A stretch of DNA of 64,000 nucleotides from Paenibacillus melissococcoides (GTDB lineage: Bacteria; Bacillota; Bacilli; Paenibacillales; Paenibacillaceae), in NCBI GenBank assembly GCA_944800085.1, contig CALYLO010000012.1, forward strand, positions 186,001 to 250,000, given 5' to 3'. Shown piece by piece: positions 46,501-53,536 of the stretch. The stretch's first letter is position 1. Every line of letters starts with the position of its first letter. Made by a program: the position numbers and the translations under genes. Under the pieces are notes generated by a model that did not search any database, was not told where the DNA came from, and worked only from the letters and a program-made list of their open reading frames with translations.

Positions 46501-47524
46501 CGAGCCGGTGTTGTTCGCCATCAAGTATGGGAACACGCTGTACGGCATTACGATTAGCCGCGATACGATTATTCAGATGGTGCAGAGCTTGAAAGGTTCG
46601 ATCTCGAACTCTTCACTGTTAATCGAGATAGAGCCGGCCCAACCGCAGCAGACCAACATCGTGAATGCGTTGAGCCGGGTGCAGGCGACGGCGTTGGTGC
46701 AGGCGCATCAGTTTACGTTATACGGCTATTCCGGCAGCCAGGTCAGCGGATTGACCGAGTTGAAGATGGAGGCCGTCATTAAAATAAGAACGACGGATAC
46801 GGTTACGGCCAACCGGACCGCGATTGTCGAGTATCAGACGAGCCACAGCCAACTCGCCTATCTTCCGACGAAGCTGTACCGGTCAGGTGCGATCACGGTT
46901 GGCGTCACCAAGGTGAAGAAGAGCGTGATTGCCGTATTGACGATCGGCAATAAAGTCTATGCCGATGTGCCGAGCCATTGGGCTAACAATGATATGACGG
47001 CAATGTCGGCCAAGATGATTATGGAAGGACGCAGCAGCACGAAGTTCGAGCCGAACAAGCCGATTACGCGGGAGGAATTCGCTGTTGCGATCTCGCGGGC
47101 GCTCGGACTGGAACCGAATGCAGAAGCGGCCAAACGCTTCCCGGATGTGAGCAATTCCACGATCAACGGCGCCTATATCGGCGCAGCGATTAAAGCAGGC
47201 ATTATCAGCGGGTTCCCGGACGGCACCTTCAAGCCGAACGACAGCATCACCCGGGAGCAATTGACGCAGATGATGGTGCGGGCGACGGAGGCTTCCGGAC
47301 ATGTTCTGCCTCGGGCGACAACAACGGTGCTGAGCGTATTCAAAGACAGCAAGCAGATTACTCGACTCGGAGCTCCAACCGTGGCTCAGGCCGTGCAATC
47401 GGGTCTGATTCAAGGCGTGAAGCGGGACAAATTCGATCCGAAAGGCTCGGCAACGAGAGCCCAAGCCGCGATCTTGCTGCGGCGGTTGTTGCTGTCTATC
47501 GATCATATTACGATCAACTTCTAA
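43550..47524 (+). CDS. Large exported protein: Big_5-type Ig domains, SwmB-like repeats, three C-terminal SLH domains
   Basis: The 1324-residue protein has a signal peptide cut near VQADT. Four Ig-like domains of the SbsA/Big_5 type follow (VFPAPNERNVPLKSEISIKF, LELTFDKPVYQGSGEI, ELIATFNKPIVYSGNGVELL). Next come about four SwmB-like repeats (RYNKVLDSSVNPPANEFTV, YNKALDKNSIPLVSHFSVLV). Three SLH repeats end it (YADVPSHWANNDMTAMSA, FPDVSNSTINGAYIGAAI, and the last around RATRAQAA-like SATRAQAAILLRR). ATG 43550 follows AAGGAAAGGAG. The build predicts a long rod standing out from the wall polymer; an adhesive or structural role is inferred. Confidence 0.88.
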   Translation: MKRWLSALLAIVILISGAIGWGPGIVQADTINPTIVSNLSADQVTVFPAPNERNVPLKSEISIKFPEPMTMVAGHIVVMKEGGAPQYFNKDGSSGMGKVVSSDSSTFNLQNGPAFELGATYQVTIDATFENNETRQPLPIGKSWSFTVKSAPGVEAVFPHQSKEESVTPTLRIAFKQPVKAGAGTVQVYTYNNTAVRTLKSTDFVFDTNRMIATYSFTDNNKLDAGTAYYVKFVNNPFTDDEDIPIAGYSDPASWFFETRRGVDTAPPQLIKKAPEGTGVSESTRLELTFDKPVYQGSGEILIKSSDGTVKDRIPVTTLTGGGTNTIQSNSLKNLVKNQKYTVEIPDGAFRNADGYFLTKQSWEFQTVVMDTSAPVISSYDPSRNSVGVVTSKELIATFNKPIVYSGNGVELLRQGSSVKETIEVTVRGDRELRIVPKNKLQDNTVYTVNIARGAVKDRSGNEFQGITNVWTFSTGLTDRNPPVIEDIKMYSSSVIQIRYNKVLDSSVNPPANEFTVTVNNQERRVDSAYTSGNYVYVRLESGVSVGQDIRISYAGRFRLVRDTSGNVAAAFSARNVENKVSSSLYNVRESYIYNDRLTIVLNESIKSVSTYAYSQFTVTFNGSTVGVDKISNSGSYIYLTLNRYASDGDVIKVSYTPGSYPLEDTGGGQIPAFEGVFVRNSHDRQPPQLTETGVTGNRLTLTYNKALDKNSIPLVSHFSVLVNEKARYVTKVEIKENQVFLTLQSAVLKTDIVTVSYVRGYPPLRDLNGNYAVNLNLISVGNTTDSETPVVQSANWTSPSIVLTFNKTLESMQFSSNGPFYVRAGSQLLSVRQVNVSGTKVTIELLNPPAKADELTVTYNGGGTKAIRSTSGVEIKTFSNMNVTVSLEDLAGANFVKLAKDTSFIDSMFVLVDDAAQKSSDRATSGQVVNRYTLDANKLKTAFQFVATSGGPDKQLMYEVPSGETAARVSIPLSAFDSAYITTEPVLFAIKYGNTLYGITISRDTIIQMVQSLKGSISNSSLLIEIEPAQPQQTNIVNALSRVQATALVQAHQFTLYGYSGSQVSGLTELKMEAVIKIRTTDTVTANRTAIVEYQTSHSQLAYLPTKLYRSGAITVGVTKVKKSVIAVLTIGNKVYADVPSHWANNDMTAMSAKMIMEGRSSTKFEPNKPITREEFAVAISRALGLEPNAEAAKRFPDVSNSTINGAYIGAAIKAGIISGFPDGTFKPNDSITREQLTQMMVRATEASGHVLPRATTTVLSVFKDSKQITRLGAPTVAQAVQSGLIQGVKRDKFDPKGSATRAQAAILLRRLLLSIDHITINF

Positions 47525-47540
47525 ACTTTACTATCGTTTC

Positions 47541-47583
47541 AAGGCTCCATCCTTTGTCAGGGAACAGAGGATGGGGCTTTTTG
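47541..47583 (+). terminator. Intrinsic terminator
   Basis: AAGGCTCCATCCTTTG (47541-47556) pairs with CAGAGGATGGGGCTTT (47565-47580) with two wobble pairs and one mismatch, then T tract. Confidence 0.85.
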
Positions 47584-47734
47584 TCGTTTTATGTCCCGGG
47601 AAATATAGGATATTTGGTTACAGAAACGCAACTTTTGGTAGAATAGAGTCGTCTATATGTAATAGAGTTTATAGGTAGTATTGTCTTCGTAGTTGTCAAA
47701 TTACATACTAGCAAGGAAATGGGAGAGTAGAAAC

Positions 47735-50440
47735 ATGAAAAGAATCGAAGCATCCGATGGGCGGGTGCCGAAGCGGCACACGGGTGTCCGGGTAGCCGTT
47801 GCATTGGTGTTGTCGGGCGCGCTGTTGATGCAGCCGGCAGCAGGCTGGGGTTGGGGAACTCCGGCGGTCGTTGAAGCGAGCGGATCCGTGCAGTCGCTCA
47901 AGAAGTTGAGCGAGGAGATTATCACCTCGGGAGCGAAGCTCGTCACTTATCAATACAAGACGGTTCGCAATAGCAAGACGTATACGACCATTCTCAACAT
48001 TATTGAGGCGGATCTGAAAAATCCGTACATCAAGCTCGATGTCATGACGGGCCAGAACGGCCAGACGGCGGTGGGCCAGACGGTAACGCGGATGACGAAG
48101 GAAACCGGCGCTGTGGCGGGCGTGAACGGAGACTATTGGATGATGAGCTCGGATCGCGTGCCGATGGGAGCCTCGATTGATGACGGGGTCCTGATCACGA
48201 GTCCTGCGGAGCTGCAGGGCATGTATGCCTTCGCGGTCAAGCAGGACGGCACGCCGACCATCGATCAATACCGGTTCGAAGGCAGCATCCAGCTGCCGGA
48301 CGGCCAGACGTTCCCGCTGTCGGGCATCAACAAGATGAAATATAATAAGGAGCCGGGCGGCCAGCACAGCCATATCAACGCGCTGTATATTTATACGAGC
48401 GCTTGGAAGGGAACGGCCCGTCCGAATGACAGCTCGACGACTCCGACCGAGGCGCTGGTCCGGAACGGCGTGGTTGAACAAATTTCGGAATCGGGCCCGC
48501 TGCCGATCGAGGTTCCGGAGGATGGCTACATTTTGCGCGGACACGGAACGGCGGCCCAGTTCATGCGGAGCAATCTGCAGGTCGGGGCAAGCGTGGAGGC
48601 GAATTATCATCTTATCGCGCAGAGCAACGGCCAGACGGTTGATCCTTCCTCCTTCCAGATGATGATAAGCGGCCATACGCTGCTCGTCGACAATGGCAAG
48701 ACGGTCAGCTTCACCCGCGATACAAGCGGAATCAGCGGCGGGTCGGCAACGGCGAGAACGGCAGTCGGCTATTCGAAGGACGGGCGCTATGCCTACCTCG
48801 TTACGGCTCAATCGAACAGCGTCAGTTCGGGATTGACGTTGAAGGAATTCCAGCAAGCTTTGGCAGAGGCCGGCATATGGCGGGCGGTCAACCTGGACGG
48901 GGGCGGGTCGACGACGATGGCCAACCGTCCGCTGGGCGAGACGGAGACGAAGCTGACCTTCGAGACGAAGGAAGGCGGCAATAATATCCGTTCGGTCGTC
49001 AACGGAATCGGCGTGTATACGACGGCTCCGAAGGGAGAAGTCAAGGGCATGACCTTGGCCGGAGACAAGACGCTGTTCATCGGCCAGCAGGCAACCTTTA
49101 GCTTGAAGGCGTATGACCAGTATTACAATCCGGTCGATGCCTCAAGCGCTGACATTAAGTGGAGCTCCAGCAATGACAAGCTGAAATGGAACGGATCCGC
49201 TTTCACGGCAATGAAGGCAGGAACCGCGGAGGTTACGGCGACGTCCGGCGGGGCGAAGACGACGCAGAAGGTACAGGTCATCGGGGCGGATCAGATCGAT
49301 GAAATTCGCATTGCCGCTTCTTCGGCGCCTCTGGTCGCCGGCACGAAGGCCACGCTGCCGGTCAAAGTGACGCTGCAGGATGGCAGTACCGCCACGCTGC
49401 CAACCAGCTCCGTGCAATGGGAGCTGCGCGGATTCAAGGGTACGGTCACCGACGGCGTGCTGCAGGTCGATTCCGTGCCAGAGGGCGGAAAGATCGGGTA
49501 CGCGATTGCGAGCTATGACGGCGTGCGGACGATGATTCCGCTTACTCCGGGAGCGGAGAAGAAGCTGGAAGACTTCAATGCGGTCAACTACCCGGTATCC
49601 TTCTCCGGCCTGCCGAAGAACGCGACAACGGGCAAGGTGACGGTGGAAGGCGGATTTGGCGGCCGCTCCGCCAATGACAAGGTGCTGAAGCTGTCCTATG
49701 ACATGACGTCCGGAACCGGCGACAAGTTCGCTTATGCCGAATTGAACGGCGGCAACGGCATCGCTTTGCCGGGCGGAACGAGCGGATTGAAGCTGGACGT
49801 CTATGGAGATAACAGCTTCAACAATTTGCGTATGGAGATTCACGACGGCTCCAAGGCGCACTATATTAGTGTTGTGGAATCGGTGAACTGGGAAGGCTGG
49901 AAGACGGTAGAGGCCGATCTGTCCGCTCTGAATCTATCATCCGCGGCGAAGCTGAAGCGCATTTATTTATATAATCCAAAAGAGGATCAAGATGAACGGG
50001 TGCCACAGGGCACGGTTGCGATCGATAATCTTATCGTCAAGCTTCCGGCCGGAACGGATGCCGTCTTGAACCGCCCTGTAATGGAATTGACGGTAGGCAG
50101 CAAGACCGCCCAACTGAACGGGGAGAAGAAGCAGTTGGATGTCGCTCCGTTGGTCTTGAATAACGTCACTTACGTGCCGGTGCGCACGATTATTGACGCA
50201 TTCGGCGGAGATACCGATTGGGATGGGAAGACGAATCGGGTGACCGCGCTGCGCGGCAATTCGATGATTGATATGACCGTGGGAGAGAAGACGTTTACCC
50301 TGAACGGGAAGAAAAGTAAGTCCGATGTCGCTCCGATCGTCCGGCAAGGTCGTACTTTAGTCCCTCTGCGATTGGTGTCGGAACAATTAGGCCTATCTGT
50401 AAAATGGGATAAAAAAACGAAGTCCATTACTATCCGTTAA
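47735..50440 (+). CDS. Exported phosphodiester glycosidase family protein with copper-amine-oxidase-like C-terminal domain
   Basis: The product is about 901 residues from ATG 47735, which follows GGGAGAG. After a signal peptide (cut near VVEAS) comes a NAGPA-type phosphodiester glycosidase domain (about residues 60-425, with VAGVNGDYW, TARTAVGYSKDGRYAYLV and AVNLDGGGSTTM). A Big_2-like Ig domain (ADIKWSSSNDKLKW) and a carbohydrate-binding-like beta module follow. The end is a Cu_amine_oxidN1 domain (VTYVPVRTIIDAFGGDTDWD and TLVPLRLVSEQLGLSVKWD). It has no SLH repeats. Known family members remove GlcNAc from phosphodiesters; the substrate here might be a wall polymer, which is speculation. Confidence 0.86.
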   Translation: MKRIEASDGRVPKRHTGVRVAVALVLSGALLMQPAAGWGWGTPAVVEASGSVQSLKKLSEEIITSGAKLVTYQYKTVRNSKTYTTILNIIEADLKNPYIKLDVMTGQNGQTAVGQTVTRMTKETGAVAGVNGDYWMMSSDRVPMGASIDDGVLITSPAELQGMYAFAVKQDGTPTIDQYRFEGSIQLPDGQTFPLSGINKMKYNKEPGGQHSHINALYIYTSAWKGTARPNDSSTTPTEALVRNGVVEQISESGPLPIEVPEDGYILRGHGTAAQFMRSNLQVGASVEANYHLIAQSNGQTVDPSSFQMMISGHTLLVDNGKTVSFTRDTSGISGGSATARTAVGYSKDGRYAYLVTAQSNSVSSGLTLKEFQQALAEAGIWRAVNLDGGGSTTMANRPLGETETKLTFETKEGGNNIRSVVNGIGVYTTAPKGEVKGMTLAGDKTLFIGQQATFSLKAYDQYYNPVDASSADIKWSSSNDKLKWNGSAFTAMKAGTAEVTATSGGAKTTQKVQVIGADQIDEIRIAASSAPLVAGTKATLPVKVTLQDGSTATLPTSSVQWELRGFKGTVTDGVLQVDSVPEGGKIGYAIASYDGVRTMIPLTPGAEKKLEDFNAVNYPVSFSGLPKNATTGKVTVEGGFGGRSANDKVLKLSYDMTSGTGDKFAYAELNGGNGIALPGGTSGLKLDVYGDNSFNNLRMEIHDGSKAHYISVVESVNWEGWKTVEADLSALNLSSAAKLKRIYLYNPKEDQDERVPQGTVAIDNLIVKLPAGTDAVLNRPVMELTVGSKTAQLNGEKKQLDVAPLVLNNVTYVPVRTIIDAFGGDTDWDGKTNRVTALRGNSMIDMTVGEKTFTLNGKKSKSDVAPIVRQGRTLVPLRLVSEQLGLSVKWDKKTKSITIR

Positions 50441-50450
50441 TATGGTATGA

Positions 50451-50479
50451 TAGAGGATGAATATCCAATTCATCCTCTA
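50451..50479. promoter_or_regulatory. Perfect 12-bp inverted repeat upstream of degS
   Basis: TAGAGGATGAAT (50451-50462) and ATTCATCCTCTA (50468-50479) surround a five-base loop. No T tract follows, so it is not a typical terminator. It overlaps a possible -10 box (TATGAT, 50446-50451) and lies 22 bases before the degS start, fitting an operator or an mRNA stem near the translation start. Confidence 0.5.
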
Positions 50480-50501
50480 AAGTCAAGGAGACGGAGCGTT
50501 A

Positions 50502-51662
50502 GTGGACTATCAGGTCGGAAACATTGATCGCGTGATAAAGAACGCCATCAAAGTCATGGAAGAAAGCAAATATCAAATATTTGAAATATTGGATTCCTCC
50601 CGGAATGAAGCCGTCACGATGAGTCACGAGCTTCAGGAAGTGTTGAATCAGACGGCGGAAATTTGCGATAAAGTGGACGAGCTGGAACGGAAATATCGTC
50701 TGGCTCGTTTGCGTTTGACCGAGGTAAGCCGCGACTTTGTCCGCTACACGGAAGAGGATATTAAGCTAGCTTATGAGAAAGCAACGCAGTTGCAGCTGGA
50801 ACTGATGATATACCGTGAGAAGGAAGGCTACCTGAAGACCCGCAGGGATGATCTGCAGAACCGGCTGCGCGCCGTGGAAGGATCGATTGAACGTGCGGAG
50901 ACGATTGGTTCCCAGATGAGCGTGGCACTGGAATATCTGTCCGGAGATCTGGGTCAAGTGACCCGCATTCTGGAATCGGCGAAGAATCGCCAGCTTCTCG
51001 GCCTGAAGATTATTCTGGCCCAGGAAGAGGAGCGCAAGCGCATCGCCCGGGAGATTCATGACGGTCCTGCTCAGTCGCTGGCCAATCTAGTGCTGAGGAC
51101 GGAAATTGTAGAAAGAATGATATCGAAGCAGGATTTTCAGTCGGTGAAGCACGAAATAGTAGATTTACGTTCGCAAGTGCGATTCGGTCTGGAGGAAATT
51201 CGGAAGATTATATACAATTTGCGGCCGATGGCCCTCGATGATTTGGGGTTGGTGCCGACATTGCGCAAGTTCATTCATGATTATGAGGAGAAGAACCGGA
51301 TTCGAACCTCCTTCGAGATTCGGGGTCATGAACGCCGGTTGAAGTCGGCGATGGAGGCGGCCATCTACAGGCTGGTACAGGAAGCGTTCACCAATGCGGC
51401 CAAGCATGGGCATCCGACGAACGTGACCTGTGAATTGACCTATGAGCCGGAGGAGGTCCGGGTTGTCGTCCGGGATAACGGATACGGCTTCAAGCTGGAT
51501 TCCCTGGAGGTCAAGTCGAAGGAGCATATGCATTTCGGTCTGCTTGGGATGAAGGAGCGTGTAGAACTGCTCGAAGGCCACATGGAGATCTATTCCGCCG
51601 AGAACCGCGGCACGCGAATCGTGATACAAATTCCGACAAATGTGGAGAAGAGAGAGGAGTAA
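50502..51662 (+). CDS. degS: Sensor histidine kinase DegS
   Basis: DegS is a cytoplasmic kinase that phosphorylates DegU, controlling exoenzymes, motility, biofilm and competence. The 386 residues have a coiled-coil sensor half (about 30-175) without membrane helices, the HisKA_3 motif REIHDGPAQSLAN with His186, the conserved RPMALDDLGLVPTL segment, and the ATPase N-box EAFTNAAKHG and G-box DNGYGF. GTG 50502 is used. degU follows by four bases. Confidence 0.95.
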   Translation: MDYQVGNIDRVIKNAIKVMEESKYQIFEILDSSRNEAVTMSHELQEVLNQTAEICDKVDELERKYRLARLRLTEVSRDFVRYTEEDIKLAYEKATQLQLELMIYREKEGYLKTRRDDLQNRLRAVEGSIERAETIGSQMSVALEYLSGDLGQVTRILESAKNRQLLGLKIILAQEEERKRIAREIHDGPAQSLANLVLRTEIVERMISKQDFQSVKHEIVDLRSQVRFGLEEIRKIIYNLRPMALDDLGLVPTLRKFIHDYEEKNRIRTSFEIRGHERRLKSAMEAAIYRLVQEAFTNAAKHGHPTNVTCELTYEPEEVRVVVRDNGYGFKLDSLEVKSKEHMHFGLLGMKERVELLEGHMEIYSAENRGTRIVIQIPTNVEKREE

Positions 51663-51666
51663 ATCT

Positions 51667-52389
51667 ATGGAGCATCGAACACAGGAAAAGCCTAGCATCA
51701 AAGTACTCCTTGCTGACGATCATCAGCTTTTTCGCGAAGGGCTGAAGCGGATTTTGAACATGGAGGACGATCTGGAAGTCATCGGGGAATGCGGCGACGG
51801 GATTCAGGTTGTGGAATTCTGCAATAAGGAAGTTCCGGACGTCGTCCTGATGGACATCAATATGCCGGTAGAGAACGGCGTCGTCACCACCGAGCGTCTT
51901 CGCGATATTTTCCCGGATGTCAAAGTCATCATTCTATCCATTCATGACGACGAGAGCTATGTATTCGAGACGCTGCGCAAGGGCGCATCCGGGTACCTGC
52001 TCAAGGATATGGAGGCCGAGTCGCTGATCAATGCGATCCGATCGGTCGTAAGCGGCTATGCATTCATTCATCCGAAGGTGACGGGCAAGCTGATTCAGCA
52101 GCTGCGGCGTATGACGATTCTGGATGGGCATGGCGTCGTGAGCAATCAATCCTCCCATGATTCGGGCGTGCGCTTCGTGGCGGCGGAAGACAACCCGCTT
52201 ACCCGCCGTGAGGCGGAAGTGCTCCGTCTGATGGCGGAAGGCAAGAGCAACAAGATGATTGGCCAATACTTGTTCATCAGCGAGAAGACCGTCAAGAACC
52301 ATGTCAGCAGCATTTTGCAAAAAATGGAGGTAGACGATCGGACGCAAGCGGTCATTAACTCCATTAAAAACGGCTGGGTCACGTTGTAA
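51667..52389 (+). CDS. degU: Response regulator DegU
   Basis: The NarL-type regulator of 240 residues pairs with DegS. The receiver domain has the acidic pocket (LLADDHQLF), phospho-acceptor Asp63 (VVLMDINMP) and LLKDMEAE. The LuxR-type helix-turn-helix shows LTRREAEVLRLMAEGKSNK and ISEKTVKNHVSSILQKM. ATG 51667 follows AGAGAGGAG; a longer in-frame extension inside degS is unlikely. In B. subtilis unphosphorylated DegU helps ComK activate competence genes, of note given the comFA gene downstream. Confidence 0.95.
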   Translation: MEHRTQEKPSIKVLLADDHQLFREGLKRILNMEDDLEVIGECGDGIQVVEFCNKEVPDVVLMDINMPVENGVVTTERLRDIFPDVKVIILSIHDDESYVFETLRKGASGYLLKDMEAESLINAIRSVVSGYAFIHPKVTGKLIQQLRRMTILDGHGVVSNQSSHDSGVRFVAAEDNPLTRREAEVLRLMAEGKSNKMIGQYLFISEKTVKNHVSSILQKMEVDDRTQAVINSIKNGWVTL

Positions 52390-52410
52390 TCGTTGTGGTA
52401 ATCCATAGAG

Positions 52411-52487
52411 AGGACGCATTTCCAAGCGAAGCTTCTCGGTACAGAGGCCGAGAAGGCTTGCCGGGCGCTGGAAGTGTGTCCTTTTTT
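52411..52487 (+). terminator. Large two-part terminator after degU
   Basis: An outer stem (AGGAC, TTCCA and flanks at 52411-52424 with TGGAAGTGTGTCCT near 52469-52482) encloses an inner stem AAGCTTCTCGG/CCGAGAAGGCTT; six T follow. It begins 22 bases after the stop. Confidence 0.75.
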
Positions 52488-52569
52488 CATATTTGTACAG
52501 ATTGATCGATTCTTGTCCGTCACCCTCCCATCTCCTTCGGCATACAGTGTACCAAAGGGAGGTGGCCGC

Positions 52570-53007
52570 ATGATCGCGATGCTATGTTGGATTATCGGGT
52601 GCTATGGGATAGCGGTGGCGGCCGTTCATCTCGCGCATGGGTGGCAGAAGCTGGTGCGAGGCTCTCGTCCTGCGCCATGGATACATGTTGTCATCGTCAG
52701 CGAGAATGATGAACGCCACATTGAATGGATGATACGGGCCTTTGGTTTCTATACTTGGTTAAGAGGGCGTCAACTGCATATTACACTGCTGGACTGCGGA
52801 TCGACGGATGCAACGCTGGCAATCGCCGAGCGTGCGGTCCGGGGAGCGCGAATCAGCTGGAATGCGGATGTCGTAGCGCCGGAGGAAGTGGAGCGGGTCC
52901 TGGATGAGCTGGAGTCGAGCCAGCCGGCCGAAGCTTTTGTCGTTGTCCGCTTGAATCGGGCGGAGGATCTGCGCAAGGTCCCTTTTATGTCTGGAAGCGC
53001 TATCTGA
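52570..53007 (+). CDS. Small membrane-anchored protein resembling a partial GT2 glycosyltransferase domain
   Basis: The 145-residue product starts at ATG 52570 after GGAGGTGG. An N-terminal membrane helix (about residues 2-22) precedes an alpha/beta part with VVIVSENDERHIEWMI and LLDCGSTDATLAIAER, which resembles the nucleotide-binding start of GT2 enzymes (DxGSTDxT). The rest of a GT2 domain, including the catalytic part, is missing, so an active transferase is unlikely. I recognise no named gene. It lies between degU and comFA, a position often held by small conserved unknowns in Paenibacillus, as far as I recall. Confidence 0.65.
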   Translation: MIAMLCWIIGCYGIAVAAVHLAHGWQKLVRGSRPAPWIHVVIVSENDERHIEWMIRAFGFYTWLRGRQLHITLLDCGSTDATLAIAERAVRGARISWNADVVAPEEVERVLDELESSQPAEAFVVVRLNRAEDLRKVPFMSGSAI

Positions 53008-53280
53008 GCAAGTTGTGTACTGTCATGGTTCGGTATAATCAGAAGGAATAGGGCCCGGACAGAGGCAATGTTTTGAATTGATTTCATTTTGCTTCGTGCG
53101 AACCCGATCTGGGCAATTTTTTCATTCATCTTCCTATTTTGATTACTATAAAATGGATATGTTTTGTAGTATACTAGCAGGTGCATTTTTCGGTAGGCAT
53201 TATCGTCTCTCCAAGATATACTGACAAGCAGGGACTCATTTCGTGCCGCCTTACTTTTATAATCGAGCCATATTGTGGAG

Positions 53281-53335
53281 GATGCTTCTGTGAGCCTGTA
53301 GCCGCAGGCTTGCGTACAGGGGAGGCATCTTTTTT
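53281..53335 (+). terminator. Terminator-like hairpin in the gap before the yhgE-like gene
   Basis: GATGCTTC (53281-53288) pairs with GAGGCATC (53322-53329), and CCTGTA (53295-53300) with TACAGG (53315-53320); a nested GCCTG/CAGGC stem can compete. Six T follow. No gene ends upstream within 270 bases, so it might close a small RNA or be part of a regulatory leader. The 53008-53280 stretch has a TATACT box at 53170 but no good -35. Confidence 0.6.
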
Positions 53336-53399
53336 CTGTTCTAAGAGAGGGATAAGAGTGATATTTGGATAGAAAAATACATATTTTAGAAGGGGTTCC

Positions 53400-53428
53400 T
53401 TGCAGTTTGTTACTAGAACAAGTATAAT
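53400..53428 (+). promoter_or_regulatory. Sigma-A promoter of the yhgE-like gene
   Basis: TTGCAG (53400-53405), 17-base spacer, TATAAT (53423-53428). It is downstream of the terminator-like hairpin, so the gene does not depend on upstream transcription. Confidence 0.65.
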
Positions 53429-53536
53429 AGCTAGAACATCTGACTAAATATCCAAATTAGTTCTGGGGTTCTGAAAAAAGATTTAGGCAGCAAATAATTT
53501 ATTGCATTAATAGCTTAAGACAGGGTATGGTGAACG

